NCBI RefSeq assembly: GCF_030272615.1
Contig: NC_081415.1
Coordinates: 625,889,740 to 625,953,739, forward strand
From: Cryptomeria japonica
Lineage: Eukaryota > Streptophyta > Pinopsida > Cupressales > Cupressaceae
Direction of reading: 5' to 3'
Length of the DNA: 64,000 nt
Shown: one piece after another, positions 1 to 11,597 of the stretch
Numbering within the stretch: position 1 is the stretch's first letter
How the letters are laid out: each line of letters starts with the position of its first letter
The notes under the pieces: generated by a model
What the model was told of the DNA's origin: nothing
The model's input: only the letters and a program-made list of their open reading frames with translations
The model's database searches: none
Program-made: the position numbers and the translations under genes

Positions 1-545
1 CCAATCACCACAGATGCAAATTTAATAGCAGAATCATTAATCTCATTCACGGTCATGGCTCTTTTATCCCATCTAGACCTAGTTAACTTCTCAACATCAT
101 TCTTAGGTATAGACCTAAGTAATGGAACTTCACTGGTTGAGAAAAAGTCGGTAATAGCATGGATTGCTTCCTTAGTGATTTTGTGAGATCTATCCAACCA
201 CATGAACTGATCATGAATACGGCTCAAAACAAATCTCACCAACCCGTCATCAAAATCATCAATGAAATTGATCGCATGATGAAAATCTTTATCGACTACG
301 CTTCTAAACTGCTCTTTCAATCTTTCATGTTCATTACACAAAGATCTGTATTGCTCATAAATAAGTGTAACTCCAAGGTCTTCAAGTTTGTAGTGATAAA
401 AGGATCTTACATCCTCTACATGCAAAACACAATTCAGTACATCGGATAGGGAACTGACAGGGTCAATTTCCTCTGACTTGTATGGATGTCGTTTGTATTC
501 AAGTCTTGCCCTTTCAGTCACATCAACTAGATGCAGAGTATCCAT
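1..545 (-). CDS. Unknown retroelement ORF, partial (3' end outside window)
   Basis: An open frame starts with ATG at 545 and runs 181 codons to the window edge without a stop. I do not recognise the protein. It is mixed alpha-helical in character, with charged and aromatic residues (for example FIDDFDDGLVRF and SRIHDQFMWLDRSHK), no Cys-His box, no transmembrane stretch and no DSG, VDD or DDE motif. An in-frame stop lies 13 codons upstream. The bases just before the ATG (pyrimidine-rich, then ATTGTAG) look like a 3' splice acceptor, so it could be made from a spliced RNA. It follows a gag frame with five stops, yet has none itself. It might be an extra ORF of a retroelement or a captured host exon. 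Confidence 0.55.
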   Translation of the reverse strand, partial: MDTLHLVDVTERARLEYKRHPYKSEEIDPVSSLSDVLNCVLHVEDVRSFYHYKLEDLGVTLIYEQYRSLCNEHERLKEQFRSVVDKDFHHAINFIDDFDDGLVRFVLSRIHDQFMWLDRSHKITKEAIHAITDFFSTSEVPLLRSIPKNDVEKLTRSRWDKRAMTVNEINDSAIKFASVVI

Positions 546-1029
546 ACTACAATATGAAAAACACCAAGAAAAGAGTAAGATTCACTAATAAATATCTCTT
601 TTGCTTTGGTGCTAGGTTTTTCGACCGTCAAAGACTTTCAATACTCGATCACTGAATCAAACTTTTACTTTGATCGCCTGAGATTATTGTTAAATGGTCT
701 GAATGCTACTAGCACAAGCTTATCTCTACTCTGCTTGCTTTGCCAAGAGTTCTCAAGATGCAAAGTGACAAATGAAATTCAAAAAAGTTCTATTTATTTG
801 CATTCTAACTACTACAATAAATGCATTTACTGACAAAACCCTAAAATTCCTTAGCAAACTCTAAAGCATATTACCGGTAGCCAAAACTCAATCATATTTA
901 TTGGTTATGATCCACAAACACATCAAAACATCAAAATGCATCAGAATATGCAGATTGAACTTACAATACATCATCTAGGGGTTCAACTCAAGATTTGACA
1001 ATAAGCTTAGCCCAAGTTGTAAAAATGAC
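546..1029 (-). other. Non-coding spacer between gag and second ORF, possible intron
   Basis: AT-rich stretch with no sustained reading frame on the minus strand. Its 3' end carries a pyrimidine run followed by TTGTAG directly before the ATG of the next ORF, as expected of a splice acceptor. No matching donor was identified with confidence. Confidence 0.3.
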
Positions 1030-2307
1030 TTAGTTTGTTAGAGATGGATTCTCCACATTAGGTGAAGAATCTGATTCCTTATATGGTTTGTCATCACTCT
1101 TATTCTTCTAGGTCTTATTCATCCCAGCTCTAGTTTCTTCAATATCAACCTTCTTCTTTCCTTTCCGATCTGTAGGATGATTCACCAATTGGTTCTTCTT
1201 TGTTCTGCAAAACTTGGCAATGTGTTCTAGTTTGTTGCAATGATAGCATGCCATTCCAAATGCTCTCCAAGGTCCTGAGTTGCCTCTTCATGTTCTTCTT
1301 TTGTAGTTCATTGCAACATGTCTAAAATTGTTGCAGATTGAACAAGTCACATTGACTCTCTTTTCCATTTCATAAGGACTAGACCGGTTAACATAGGGTC
1401 TTTGCCAATTTGTGTTCCTTTGGTTAGTGAAATTCCTTCTCCAGTCATCAATAGGTCTTGGGTTCATGTGAGGTGTTGGATTGTTTGCTCCATGTCTGCA
1501 TTCAATTGATCTATGCCCATACATATTGTATGTATAACAATAACCCTCAAATCTCCTAGGCACATATCTAGTATTAGGTCTATAACCAATATTAGCATCA
1601 TATCTACATCTACAAACATTAGGAGTATGTCCTGGTTTATGATAGTTAAAGCAAATAGGTTTGTAAACTTTCTTACTGGTAGGCTTCTAAGCCTTAGGAG
1701 TAGTTTTACCTTCATGCATGTCGCTCTTGGTACTGGAAGGTTCACCTTTCTCATACGTATCACCTTTCATCCTCTGAGATTGGATCTATTCATCCAGCAT
1801 AGAGGAGCTCTTGTTGAATTTATCAAGCTTCTCATTGGCCTCAACAAGTTTCTTTGTAAGATCTTCATTTCTTTTCATGAGGATCTCTCTAAGAGACATT
1901 GTCATTTCAAGATCTGACTATAGTGTTTCTTTTTCTTCTTTCTCCTCATGCCAATGTTCATACAAAGTTGCATTCTCCTGCTTGATCTTAAAGATTTCAT
2001 GCTCTTTATCTTGAATCTGATCCTCAGCCTTTCTTCTAGCTTCAAGTTCCTCGCTGATCTGGATTGTAAGTGCTTCCAGCTCTCTTCTCAAGTTAGCCTT
2101 CTCACCATTCAGCTTCTCCACTTCTTCAACCAATGCATCAATGTTTGTCTCATCTGAAGAGATGCTGTCAGAGATCTCCAACAATTGTTTGATCAATTCC
2201 TTCCTTTTATTTAGTGATGTATTATACTTGTCTCTTAGGGTTTCTAGCTCATCCTTGGTTTCAACAAGTTCTCTAGCCATCTCTCTATAGCTCATTTTTT
2301 CACCCAT
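1030..2307 (-). pseudogene. gag: gag with coiled coil and four zinc knuckles, five in-frame stops
   Basis: One unshifted frame of 426 codons from ATG at 2307 to TAA at 1030-1032. The N-terminal half is a heptad-rich Glu/Lys/Leu coiled coil. The C-terminal half holds four CCHC-type zinc knuckles at 1612-1653, 1498-1539, 1303-1344 and 1207-1248, separated by Arg/Asn/Pro-rich linkers. In the first two the second Cys is Tyr, in the third the last Cys is Tyr, and the fourth (CYHCNKLEHIAKFC) is intact. In-frame stops lie at 1918, 1786, 1687, 1288 and 1108; all are TAG or TGA. Role by family: RNA-binding capsid protein. Four knuckles is unusual for a plant copia gag, which normally has one. Confidence 0.65.
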
Positions 2308-2360
2308 ATTTGCCTTAGGATTAGAGATCACTTCCAAGGGGTTAAGCCTTAAGTAATTTA

Positions 2361-2373
2361 GGCTCTGATACCA
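2361..2373 (-). other. Primer binding site (initiator-Met tRNA type)
   Basis: Minus strand reads TGGTATCAGAGCC, matching the 3' end of plant initiator Met tRNA. It lies two bases inside the LTR end at 2376, which fixes element orientation. Confidence 0.85.
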
Positions 2374-2375
2374 AT

Positions 2376-3770
2376 TGATGAACTTATAAGGCACTCAAAA
2401 GGGGGGGTGAATTAGTGATAGTAAAAATAATATAAATCTAAATATCAATTTCACCAACTTAAAACTCAATAGACATGTAAGAAATAACACCAAGTATGCA
2501 ATCACCACATAAAGCATAAACCACATGACACAAGAGTTTATACGTGGAAAACCCAAATGGGAAAAACCATGGTGGGAGTTAATACCCACAAGATCCACTA
2601 TCTATAGTATAGAGATCTAACTGGTTAAGGTCTACAACATCCGATTAGGGGCACACCCTGTTAGAAGTGTTTGAGCTTGGTTAAGAGCTTTACAATAAGT
2701 CCTGTGAGGGCCAGCCCTATTAGGAGCTACCCAAGCTACTGGGATTTGCAAACACAATTTAATGTGTCAATTGGAGAGTGAATATTCTCTACCTTGGTTA
2801 GAGGATTTAATGATTAGAATTGTTAGGATCTGACTGCACCCTGTTAGGAGTGACCTTGTAAGAGGATTTTCTTGTTGCAATTGTTAGGAAGACAACAAGT
2901 ACAAATGATCTCAGTATAACACCTTTGGTGTCTAATAAGATCCACTTTAGAACATTACAACATCACAAAGACATCATCTCTCAACTCCTCTAATCTTCAC
3001 ACTATCAGAAATACAAAATTTTCTCATCACATATCACACTATCAGAAATACAAAATTTTCTCATCACATATCACACTATCAAGCTTATGTATATATATCC
3101 TTTCATACCTCATCACACAATTAAAATTATCATAAGGTTGGCTAGAACCTTATTACAATTCCCTAGGTTCAATGCATCTAGACAATCTTGTGTTGTATGC
3201 TTTATTTATGTCAGCCACTGACACAACAAATCCAATTATGTGTCATTTTACCAATCTAAGTGATTTTCATCACTACCGATTAACTGTGTTTCTAGGTATC
3301 TACCTTGTTGATCAAATCTCATTCATCTGATAAAATTTGTTCATGCGATCAAGAACATATCCTCATCTGATAATCTTCAATGTTGTTGCAAAACCGCATT
3401 CCTTCATCCTTCATGGATTTCATGTACCAGTTATCAGTGTGAGACTCTGTTAGATATTTTACTGTTTAAGAACTTATTTACCAGTTCTAATGGAATTGCC
3501 TTTGTTTACTAGTTAACCTTTACTGGTTGCATTGTATAATATAGATGACAATAAAATATAGTTGCCATCAATGACAACATGCATAATAGTCATCATACAT
3601 TAATTAACCTCATTTCATATACAGACAAGTATTGGTTGCATCAAAACCTTACCGATTAACCAAATGATCAAATGCCAATAGCCATATGATGCATAAAATT
3701 ATTCAAATGAAGCAACATTTTCATGATGAAGGCATAATTAGATCTTAATTATACATTGGGGGACACACAC
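2376..3770 (-). repeat. 5' LTR of the left-edge element (outer boundary uncertain)
   Basis: On the minus strand the LTR ends ...CATCA just before the primer site. It holds the C-run block near its end (2401-2410) and the motif CCATGGTTTTTCCCATTTGG in complement around 2548-2575, both shared with the other copia LTRs here. Repeated phrases containing CCTGTTAGGAG occur at 2640-2900. The outer edge cannot be set without the second LTR. Confidence 0.6.
3001..3081 (+). repeat. 37-bp tandem repeat, two full copies
   Basis: The unit beginning ACTATCAGAAATACAAAATT (37 bp) occurs at 3001-3037 and identically at 3038-3074, followed by the start of a third copy. It lies inside the LTR. Confidence 0.9.
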
Positions 3771-4790
3771 TAAGGTGAGGGCCCAAAATATGGACTATAT
3801 TGCAAGGGAGTACAATTTAGGACGCTGCAGTGGACAACACTCCATTCAATTCACCATGGAATTGCCTTACACTATCAAATCCATTACCTTGGAAATATGT
3901 TATTTATCATGAGATAGTCCTTAGAAACCAACTCACCTCTGATTCCATAATAAGCTACCTCAATCTTTCTCCTATCCATCTCCACCTCAACAATTCATTC
4001 ATTCATTCAAAATATTCCTTGCCTTGCTAGACACCAGGGGCAAAGAAATACATCTAGATTATAATACGAAAATCCCTAAAAATCAGAATATGTCCTAAAA
4101 AAATTATAAAATGTCCTGAAAAATTCCTATGTCCTTAAAAATTTCAAAAAACATCAAATAATCCTAGAAAACCATAAAAAATCAGAAAAATAATCAAAAA
4201 CCCAAAATAAATCCATCAATCACAATTCACAATAAATTATTCTTTGCAAGTGACAAGAATTTCAACAAACACAAAAGAAAAACAAATCAAAACAGTGACC
4301 TTAAAAAATCATGAATGCTGGAAGGCCTGTTGGCTTTATGGGGCTTTTTTGGGTTTTCTTCGGTTTTCCACTAGTTTTTTGTGGTTATGTTCTTTTCTAT
4401 TTCTTGTAGCCTTGTTGTTTAAGTTCTTCTTGTAAAGGGTTTTGGGGCCCCTTCAAAACCTGCTTTTTCCTTAATCAAAAACAAATCATGCATCAACAAA
4501 CAAACAAACAAACAACCAAACTAACCTACAACTTAATTGATCAACTGCCTATTTGTTTAAGGATCCTTATCACACAATGTGCCTTTATAGATACATCATT
4601 CCTAAAATAGACACCTATCAAATATCATGTCCTAACAGATACATCTTTCCTACAATGGACATCGTATGAAACAATCATCAAATCAAGAAACACTTATCCT
4701 TGACAAGAAAATTGGTATGGTTATTGACTTGTTTATTAAAGTTAGTATTATCTTTTATTTTATTTATCTTTATTAATTGATGATAGGTCA
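3771..4790. other. AT-rich DNA without genes; LINE-like 3' tail near 4300-4490
   Basis: No coding region. About 4070-4210 is a degenerate A-rich repeat of the phrase TGTCCTGAAAAATT. About 4300-4490 reads GTTTTGGGGCCCCTTCAAAA and then CCTTAATCAAAAACAAA, which resembles the 3' end of a plant non-LTR (LINE) element in plus orientation, without any remaining ORF. A short (AAAC)n run follows at 4493-4515. Further short ORFs here are chance. Confidence 0.35.
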
Positions 4791-4930
4791 TGTTCCTATG
4801 CTACTCAAGGATTTCCATAAGTGACTAGAGGAGTCGGGATGGTTTGTGATCATTTTTCTTTGTTTGTTATTTGTGGTGTGTTTCCATGAAGTTCTGGGGC
4901 ATAGGTATTTTAGTTGTCTATGTTGGTACG
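4790..4930 (+). repeat. Unnamed repeat R1, left half of copy A
   Basis: About 140 bp whose continuation lies at 11598-12240, on the other side of the copia insertion. The inverted copy near 31105-31190 aligns by eye with the part from about 4840 (shared phrases TATTTGTGG and TTTTGGGTGTCTGTGTTGG-like). Function unknown. Confidence 0.55.
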
Positions 4931-5990
4931 TGTTAGGTCCCGGAGACAACTAAGAGGGGGGGGGGTGAATCAGTTGTCTAATAAATTCAAACCAAAAACT
5001 AATTAACGAACTTAATGCTTAATATTGGTAAACTAGTTAAGTATGTCGGTAGACAGTGTTAACAATAAATTGCTATACTGGTAAAGATTAATGCATGAAA
5101 CACAAACATAAAGTCATCCACAACACATAACACCAATATTTGTACATGGAAACCCTATAAGGGGAAAAACCACAGTGGGAAACCTTACCCACATTCAGAT
5201 GATACTACTACAGATAGTAAGTGTACATAAATGGGGTCTGCACATGCAGAAAGGCCAACAGCCTAGAGCTCACTGCTCAATCATAGAATGGGAGTCACAC
5301 TGACTACAGTTGGATGGTTAAATCCAATAAGAATGTACTGCACAAAATAGCATCTTCATATGATAGATTCAGTACCGGTGTAATGCTGATATGCTTATAC
5401 AAAAACCTAGCTTCACCTTCAAATGATGTCTTCGTGTATACCTCTGCTTGATCTCGCATATACCTTCACTTAATTCTTTTTTGCATTCCACACTTGATCT
5501 TACAAATAAGATCTTACATTTATACCATACCCTATGACCAATTTTAGTAGGTCGGCTCTACAAGATATTACAATAAAAACATTTTACAAATAATATAATA
5601 TCCGATGCAATAACCGATTAAACATGTCGGCTTAATGCATTTACATCAATAATAAATCATCTCCATAGCATGCCATGCTGATCTGGAAAAGATAAACCTG
5701 TCGGTGTAACCCTAGATAACTTGGACCTATTTGTCGGTAAAAGCAAATATGCAAATATGAATATACCAATGATTAATTCTTCAAAAAAAAGTGTCCACAC
5801 GATGTCTTCGACATTACCAAGTGTCTTCCATATCATTCCAAGTGCCAATGAACATTATATCTTGCCGGTGAACCATATACCAGTAACTGTGCAATAGTTA
5901 CCTGTTTGCTGGTGAATGTTGTTGGATCTCAAAGTGCTTGTTTTCAGTAGGTGTTGACATCAATGACAAAACCATACCAAAATACCAACA
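4931..5990 (-). repeat. 3' LTR of copia element 4931-11597
   Basis: 1060 bp, minus strand, begins TGTTGGTATTTTGG at 5990 and ends CCTAACA at 4931. Contains the C-run block and the conserved R-region phrase around 5155-5190. Confidence 0.93.
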
Positions 5991-6003
5991 ATCTCCCCCT
6001 TTG
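5991..6003 (-). other. Polypurine tract
   Basis: Minus strand reads CCAAAGGGGGAGAT directly before the 3' LTR start, the usual plus-strand primer of LTR elements. A second similar tract lies at 6175-6190. Confidence 0.8.
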
Positions 6004-6174
6004 GCATTGATGGCAACACAAGATGGAAAAACCCTCAAAGTGCCAAAACAGAAATGCCAAATACCAAAAACCAACAATCTCCATTTCTCCCCCTGGAAGC
6101 AACATGTGTTTATCCAAAGATTTATTTTCAATACCAAACTCTCCTCAAAAGATAATGTGTTTTTCCATAGATAT

Positions 6175-6190
6175 CTCTCCCCCTTTGACA
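6175..6190 (-). other. Second polypurine-like tract upstream of the 3' PPT
   Basis: Minus strand reads GTCAAAGGGGGAGAG about 185 bp before the true tract. The same phrase with GATGTC in front occurs at 20663-20679 and 46717-46735 in two other copia elements here, always in the 3' untranslated part. Confidence 0.55.
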
Positions 6191-6323
6191 TCAAATGCCA
6201 AAGCTATAAAATTCAAGTCCATACAAAATACCAACTACTCCCCCTGAGAAGTAGCTTCCTCATCAAAGATCGAAATAAAGATTTGTCTTTTAATTCTGCC
6301 AGTTGATGACAATCATCAACTAT

Positions 6324-9300
6324 CTAGGTCTCTACCGGTGGTGGTATGACTCCAAGATGATCTCTGAGATATTCAAAAGTCTCCTTAAGCAAAGGTTTTG
6401 TGAAAATATCTGCAAGTTGTTCTTTAGTATTCACATAAACCAGTTTTATCTCTTTTTCTTCAACTTTTTCCCTTAGAAAATTCAGTTTGATAGAAACATG
6501 TTTAGTTTTAGAATGTAATACAAGATTCTTAGATATATCAATTGCTGCAGTGTTATCACAATATATAGTAATGGGTTCCTTGCATTTTACCTTTATGTCT
6601 TTCAACATTTGCTTAAGCCATAATACCTGTGTACAGTTAGTTGTTGCTGCAACATATTCTGATTCTGCTATTGATAAAGATGTACAACTTTGTTTTTTAC
6701 TCAACCAAGAAACTAATCTCTTTCCAAGAAAGAATGCTCCTCCAATGATGTTCTTTCTATCATCCACATCTCCTGCCCAATTTGCATCTGTGTATGCACA
6801 TAGGTCAAAATTTTCATCTTTAGGATACCGTAATCCAAGATTTGTTGTGCCTTGTAAGTACCGGAAAATCCTTTTCACTGCTGATTCATGATTTTCCCTA
6901 GGATTACTTTGAAATCTAGAAACAATACATACTGCATTCATAATATCAAGCCTGGTTTGTGTCAAATACAGTAAACCTCCTATCATAGATTTGTATCTAG
7001 TTGGATTAACGTGTGTAGATTCATCCCTTTGAGATAATTTGTAATTTGTAGTCATAGGTGTGCTTACCGGTTTAGAGTTCTCGATCCCAAATTTCTTTAG
7101 CAATTATTTTAGGTACTTGGATTGACTCAAAAATATACCTTTATTAGTCTGTGAAATTTGCAAACCTAAAAAGAATTTTATTTCTCCAATCATAGACATT
7201 TCAAATTCTTGTTGCATTTTACTAGAAAATTCCTTACACAATCCATCTTCTCCTCCAAAGATTATATCATCAACAAATACTTCAATAATAAAGATGTCAT
7301 CATTAGTTATTTTGTAATATAAATTGCTATCTGCATTTGCTTTAGTAAAACCAATCTTTAAAAGATACTTATCCAACCTTGCATACCAAGCTCTTGGGGC
7401 TTGTTTCAATCTATACAGAGCTTTTCTTAACCTGCAAACCATATCATTATCATCTGTCAAGGAAAATCCATTAGGTTGTTCAATATATACTTCCTCTTCA
7501 AGATCTCCATTCAAAAATGCACATTTAATAACCATTTGATAAACTTTGTAGTCCTTGTGAGCTGCAAAAGCCAAGAATAATCTAACTGCCTCAATTCTGG
7601 CTACCGGTGCAAAGGTTTCATTGTAATCAACTCCTTCTTTCTGAGAATATCCCTTACACACTAGTCTTGCTTTATTTCTGACAACCTTACCATCTTCATT
7701 AAGTTTGTTTCTAAATACCCATTTGGTTCTAATTACATTTTTATATTTAGGCCGAGGAACTAATGTCCAAGTATTATTTTTCTCAATTTGTCCTAATTCT
7801 TCTTCCATAGCTTTAATCCAAAATTTATCTTCACATGCCTCATTGATAGATGATGGTTCAATTTGAGAAATAAGACATACCTCTTCATTTGCCAATCTTC
7901 CTCTTTTCATAACTCCTTTAAATTTGTTTCCAATTATCTGATCTTCAAAATGATTCAATCTTATGTACTGGGGTGTCTTAGTTTGCTGTTGTTCTTCAAT
8001 TACTATGGAATCTTCTGATGATACCGGAGTAACTGGATCTTCATTCTATACCGGTGGATTTAGTATAGGTTCATTTGTCACACTTTCTGTTGCTGGTTCA
8101 GAGTCTATATACCTTGAAGTTCTTCTGAATTGTTCATCAATCTTTACATTTGTACTCTCGACAATTTTCTATAATCTCTTATTAAAACATCTATATGCCT
8201 TGCTCTTAGATGAATAACCAAGAAATATTCCTTCATCACTTCTAGGATCAAATTTGCCAATATACTCATCTCTTCTAATATAACATTTACTTCCAAAAAT
8301 TATGAAATACTTAAGAGTAGGAGTATTACCAAACCATAGTTCATGAGGGGTCTTACCGGTTTCACCTTTGATGTGAACTTTGTTGAATGTATAGACAGCA
8401 ATGCTAACTGCCTCTCTCCAATACACATGTGGTAGATTTTCTTCTGATAACATACTTCTTGCTGCATCCAAGATAGTTCTATTTTTCCTTTCAACAACTC
8501 CATTCTGATGTGGTGTCCAAGGTGTTGATAACTATCTTTTGATTCCATTCACTTCACAGAATGTATTAAAGTCCTTAGATGTGAATTCTCCTCCTTGATC
8601 TGATCTTAAACATTTGATTTTCTTACCGATTTCATTTTCAACCATTGCTTTGAACAGTTTGAACTTCCCAAGTGCTTTTGATTTTTCTTTGAGAAAAGTA
8701 ACCCAACACCTTCTAGAATAATCATCAATAATTAGCATGAAATATCTATCACCTTGTAAGATTTTTGTTCTAGTTGGACCACATAAATCAGTGTGAATTA
8801 AATCAAGAGCATTATTGGATTTTTCTAGAATACTTTTGAAGCTAGCTCTAACTTGTTTTCCAAATTGACATTCCTTACAAATTGTATTCTGAGGTTTCAC
8901 AATTTTAGGTAGATCTCTAACTGCCTTAGAAGTATTGATTTTTACCATGCAATCAAAGTTTACATGACACAGTCTCTTATGCCATAACCAACTTTCATCT
9001 ATATGTGCAATCAAGCATGCCTTTTCACTGTTATTCAAATGAAAGATATTGCCTCTAGTCTAATTACCGGTTGCAATTTCCAAACCAATTCTATTCATGA
9101 TTTTGCATTTTCCATTTTTAAATTGTAACTGAAATCCCTTCTCAACTAATTGACCAACACTTAAAAGATTATGCTTTAATCCTTCAACATATTAGACATT
9201 GTCAGTGTTATGCTTACCATCAAGAGATATTGAACCCTTACCTTTGATTGAACAGGCTTTTTCATCTCCAAATCTTACTAAACCTCCATTGTATTCTTGA

Positions 9301-10478
9301 AAGTTTAAGAATTTACCTTTGTCTCCAGTCATGTGATGTGAGCATCCTGAGTCAATGATCCATTCATCCTTTGCTTCAACTTTAGCTACTAGGGCTTGTT
9401 CTACCGGTTGAGTAGTAGGTGTCAGTTGATCCTTTGTTATAGCATCAAAAACCCATCCATTGTCTGATGGATCCTCATCAGAATCATCAGTCACACCTTC
9501 ATGAGAAATGTAACAAGATTTATCTTTGTTCTTCTTAAATATGTATCTCTAATATTCAGGATTAGGCTTGTATGTTCTTCTTGCTTCTTCTCTTAGTCTA
9601 GCATGTCTATCAGGGCATCTTGAAGCCATATGACCAATCTTATTGCAGTTAAAACATTTAAAGGGTGCTTTACCATCATACTTACTTCCAATTGGACCTT
9701 TTGGCATTTTTCTTGCAAATAGTGCTTCAAGTTCTTCAAGCTCTTGATTCTCCTTTCTGGATTCTTCAAGTTCTCTTGCATAAAAGGCTCTCCAGTCTGA
9801 TTTGTCAAATGATGGAGTAGATGATGTTGATTCTTTAAAGGCCAAATCAGTTTTTATAGTACCAATAGGACCAAATTCCTCAATTTCAAAGGCTGAAAGT
9901 TTTCCAATCAATGTATCCCTAGTTACTGATGTATTAGGCATTGTTCTCAACTCATTTATAGAAGTAACCTTCATTTTATATGCCAGTGGTAAACCTCTTA
10001 ATATTTTTGAAAGAATTTCATCCTCACTCAGAGTTCCTCCACAACATTTAATACCCAAAACAATTTCATTTACTCTTTCCATAAAAGCAGAAATCCTTTC
10101 ATCTTCTTCCATTTTCAGATATTCATACCTGACTCAGAAGCTTTCAAGTTTTGCAAACTTAACTATGGAATCTCCTTCATTTAGTGTTTCTAAATGATCC
10201 CAAATAGCTTTAGCAGTAGACCTATCTGATAATCCCATGATTTGTTGATCTAATAATGCACTCAAAAGTGCTTCTCTTGCTTTGCAATCATTCTCTTCAT
10301 CTTTAGCTAAGGTAGTTGGAGCAGTTTGACCAGCTACAATAGCAGTATAACCATTCTTTGTAACTTCCCAGATGTCTTTACCAATGCAATTAAGATGTGT
10401 CTCCATTTTGATCTTCCATATCCCATAGTTGGTTCCATCAAGTTTAGGACTATCCTTCCTGAAGTAATTAGTAGACAT
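6324..10478 (-). pseudogene. gag-pol: copia gag-pol, one frame with eight in-frame stops
   Basis: A single frame of 1385 codons from ATG 10478 to stop 6324. Order: GAG with UBN2-like N-terminus (DGTNYGIWKIKMETHLNC), zinc knuckle CFNCNKIGHMASRC, protease IIDSGCSHHMTG (about 9350), GAG-pre-integrase WLWHKRLCHVNF, integrase (HTDLCGP, SDQGGEF), RT with VDDIIFGG (about 7265), and RNase H (SIAESEYVAA, ADIFTKPL). Stops lie at 10134, 9549, 9192, 9060, 8532, 8169, 8046 and 7104, with no frame change between them. Where the sister element at 36512 can be compared, several match Gln or Trp codons, so C-to-T change explains most. Catalytic residues look kept. Confidence 0.93.
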
Positions 10479-10520
10479 TGGATCTCCTCAAGTTGTTAAA
10501 CTTCTGCAAAAGAGGACTAA

Positions 10521-10532
10521 GCTCTGATACCA
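10521..10532 (-). other. Primer binding site (initiator-Met tRNA type)
   Basis: Minus strand TGGTATCAGAGC, two bases from the 5' LTR end at 10535. Confidence 0.9.
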
Positions 10533-10534
10533 AT

Positions 10535-11597
10535 TGTTAGGTCCCAAACACAATTGAGAGGGGGAGGGGGGGTGAATCAGTTGTCTAATAAATTCAAACC
10601 AAAAGCCAATTAACCAACTTAATGCTTAATACTAGTAAACCAGTTAAGTATGCCGGTAGATAATGTTAATAGTAAATTGCTATATCGGTAAAGATTAATG
10701 CATGAAACACAAACAAAAAGTCATCCACAACACATAACACCAATATTTGTACATGGAAACCTTGTAAGGGGAAAAACCATGATGGGAAACCTTACCCACA
10801 ATCAGATGATACTACTGCAGATAGTAAGTGTACATAAATTGGGTCTGCACATGCAAAAAGGCCAACAGCCTAGAGCTCACTGCTCAATCACAAAATGGGA
10901 GTCACACTGACTACAGTTGGATGGTTAAATCCAATAAGAATGTACTGCACAAAATAGCATCTTCATATGCTGGATTCAGTACCGGTGTAATGCTGATATG
11001 CTTATACAAAAACCTAGCTTTACGTTCAAATGATGTCTTCGTGTATACCTCTGCTTGATCTCGCATATACCTTCACTTAATTCTTTTTCACATTCCACAC
11101 TTGATCTTACAAATAAGATCTTACATTTATACCATACCCTAAGACCAATTTTAGTAGGTCGTCTCTACAAGATATTACAATAAAAACATTTTACAAACAA
11201 TATAATATCCAATACAATAACCGATTAAACATGTCGGCTTAATGCATTTACATCAATAATAAATCATCTCCATAGCGTGCCATGCTGATCTGGAAAAGAT
11301 AAACTTGTCAGTGTAACCCTAGATAACCTGGACCTATTTACTGGTAAAAGTAAATATGCAAATATGAATATACCAATTATTAATTCTTCAAAACAAAGTG
11401 TCCACACGATGTCTTCGACATTACCAAGTGTCTTCCATATCATTCCAAGTGTCGGTGAACATTATATCCTGCCTGTGAACCATATACTAGTAACAGTGCA
11501 ATAGTTACTTGCTTGCCGGTGAATGTTGCTAGATCTCAAAGTGCTTGTTTTCAGTAGGTGTTGACATCAATGACAAAACCATACCAAAATACCAACA
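10535..11597 (-). repeat. 5' LTR of copia element 4931-11597
   Basis: 1063 bp partner of the LTR at 4931-5990. Followed directly by the target duplication GTACG. Confidence 0.93.

Larger units (their letters stand above)
1..3770 (-). mobile_element. LTR retroelement, 5' part, runs off left edge
   Basis: Minus-strand LTR element of which only the 5' side lies in the window. Reading leftward: an LTR ending at 2376, a primer site for initiator-Met tRNA (2361-2373), a gag with coiled coil and zinc knuckles (2307-1030), a non-coding gap, and an open ORF of unknown function leaving the window at base 1. Protease, RT and integrase are not seen, so it may be a copia element whose pol lies outside, or a non-autonomous element. 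The outer LTR edge near 3770 is a guess because no partner LTR is present. Confidence 0.7.
4931..11597 (-). mobile_element. Complete Ty1/copia element, 6667 bp
   Basis: Full-length minus-strand LTR retrotransposon. Direct evidence: two similar LTRs (4931-5990 and 10535-11597) with TGTT...AACA ends, a Met-tRNA primer site, a polypurine tract, gag-pol order GAG-PR-IN-RT-RH (which defines copia), and a 5-bp target duplication GTACG at 4926-4930 and 11598-11602. The coding frame is intact except for stops, so it has moved fairly recently but is now dead. By eye the LTRs differ at roughly 5-8 percent of sites, including a variable G-run. Confidence 0.95.

Noticed and set aside
4244-4435. Short hydrophobic ORF (membrane-like)
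   Set aside because: Falls in a T-rich LINE-like 3' tail; hydrophobicity comes from TTT/CTT codons.
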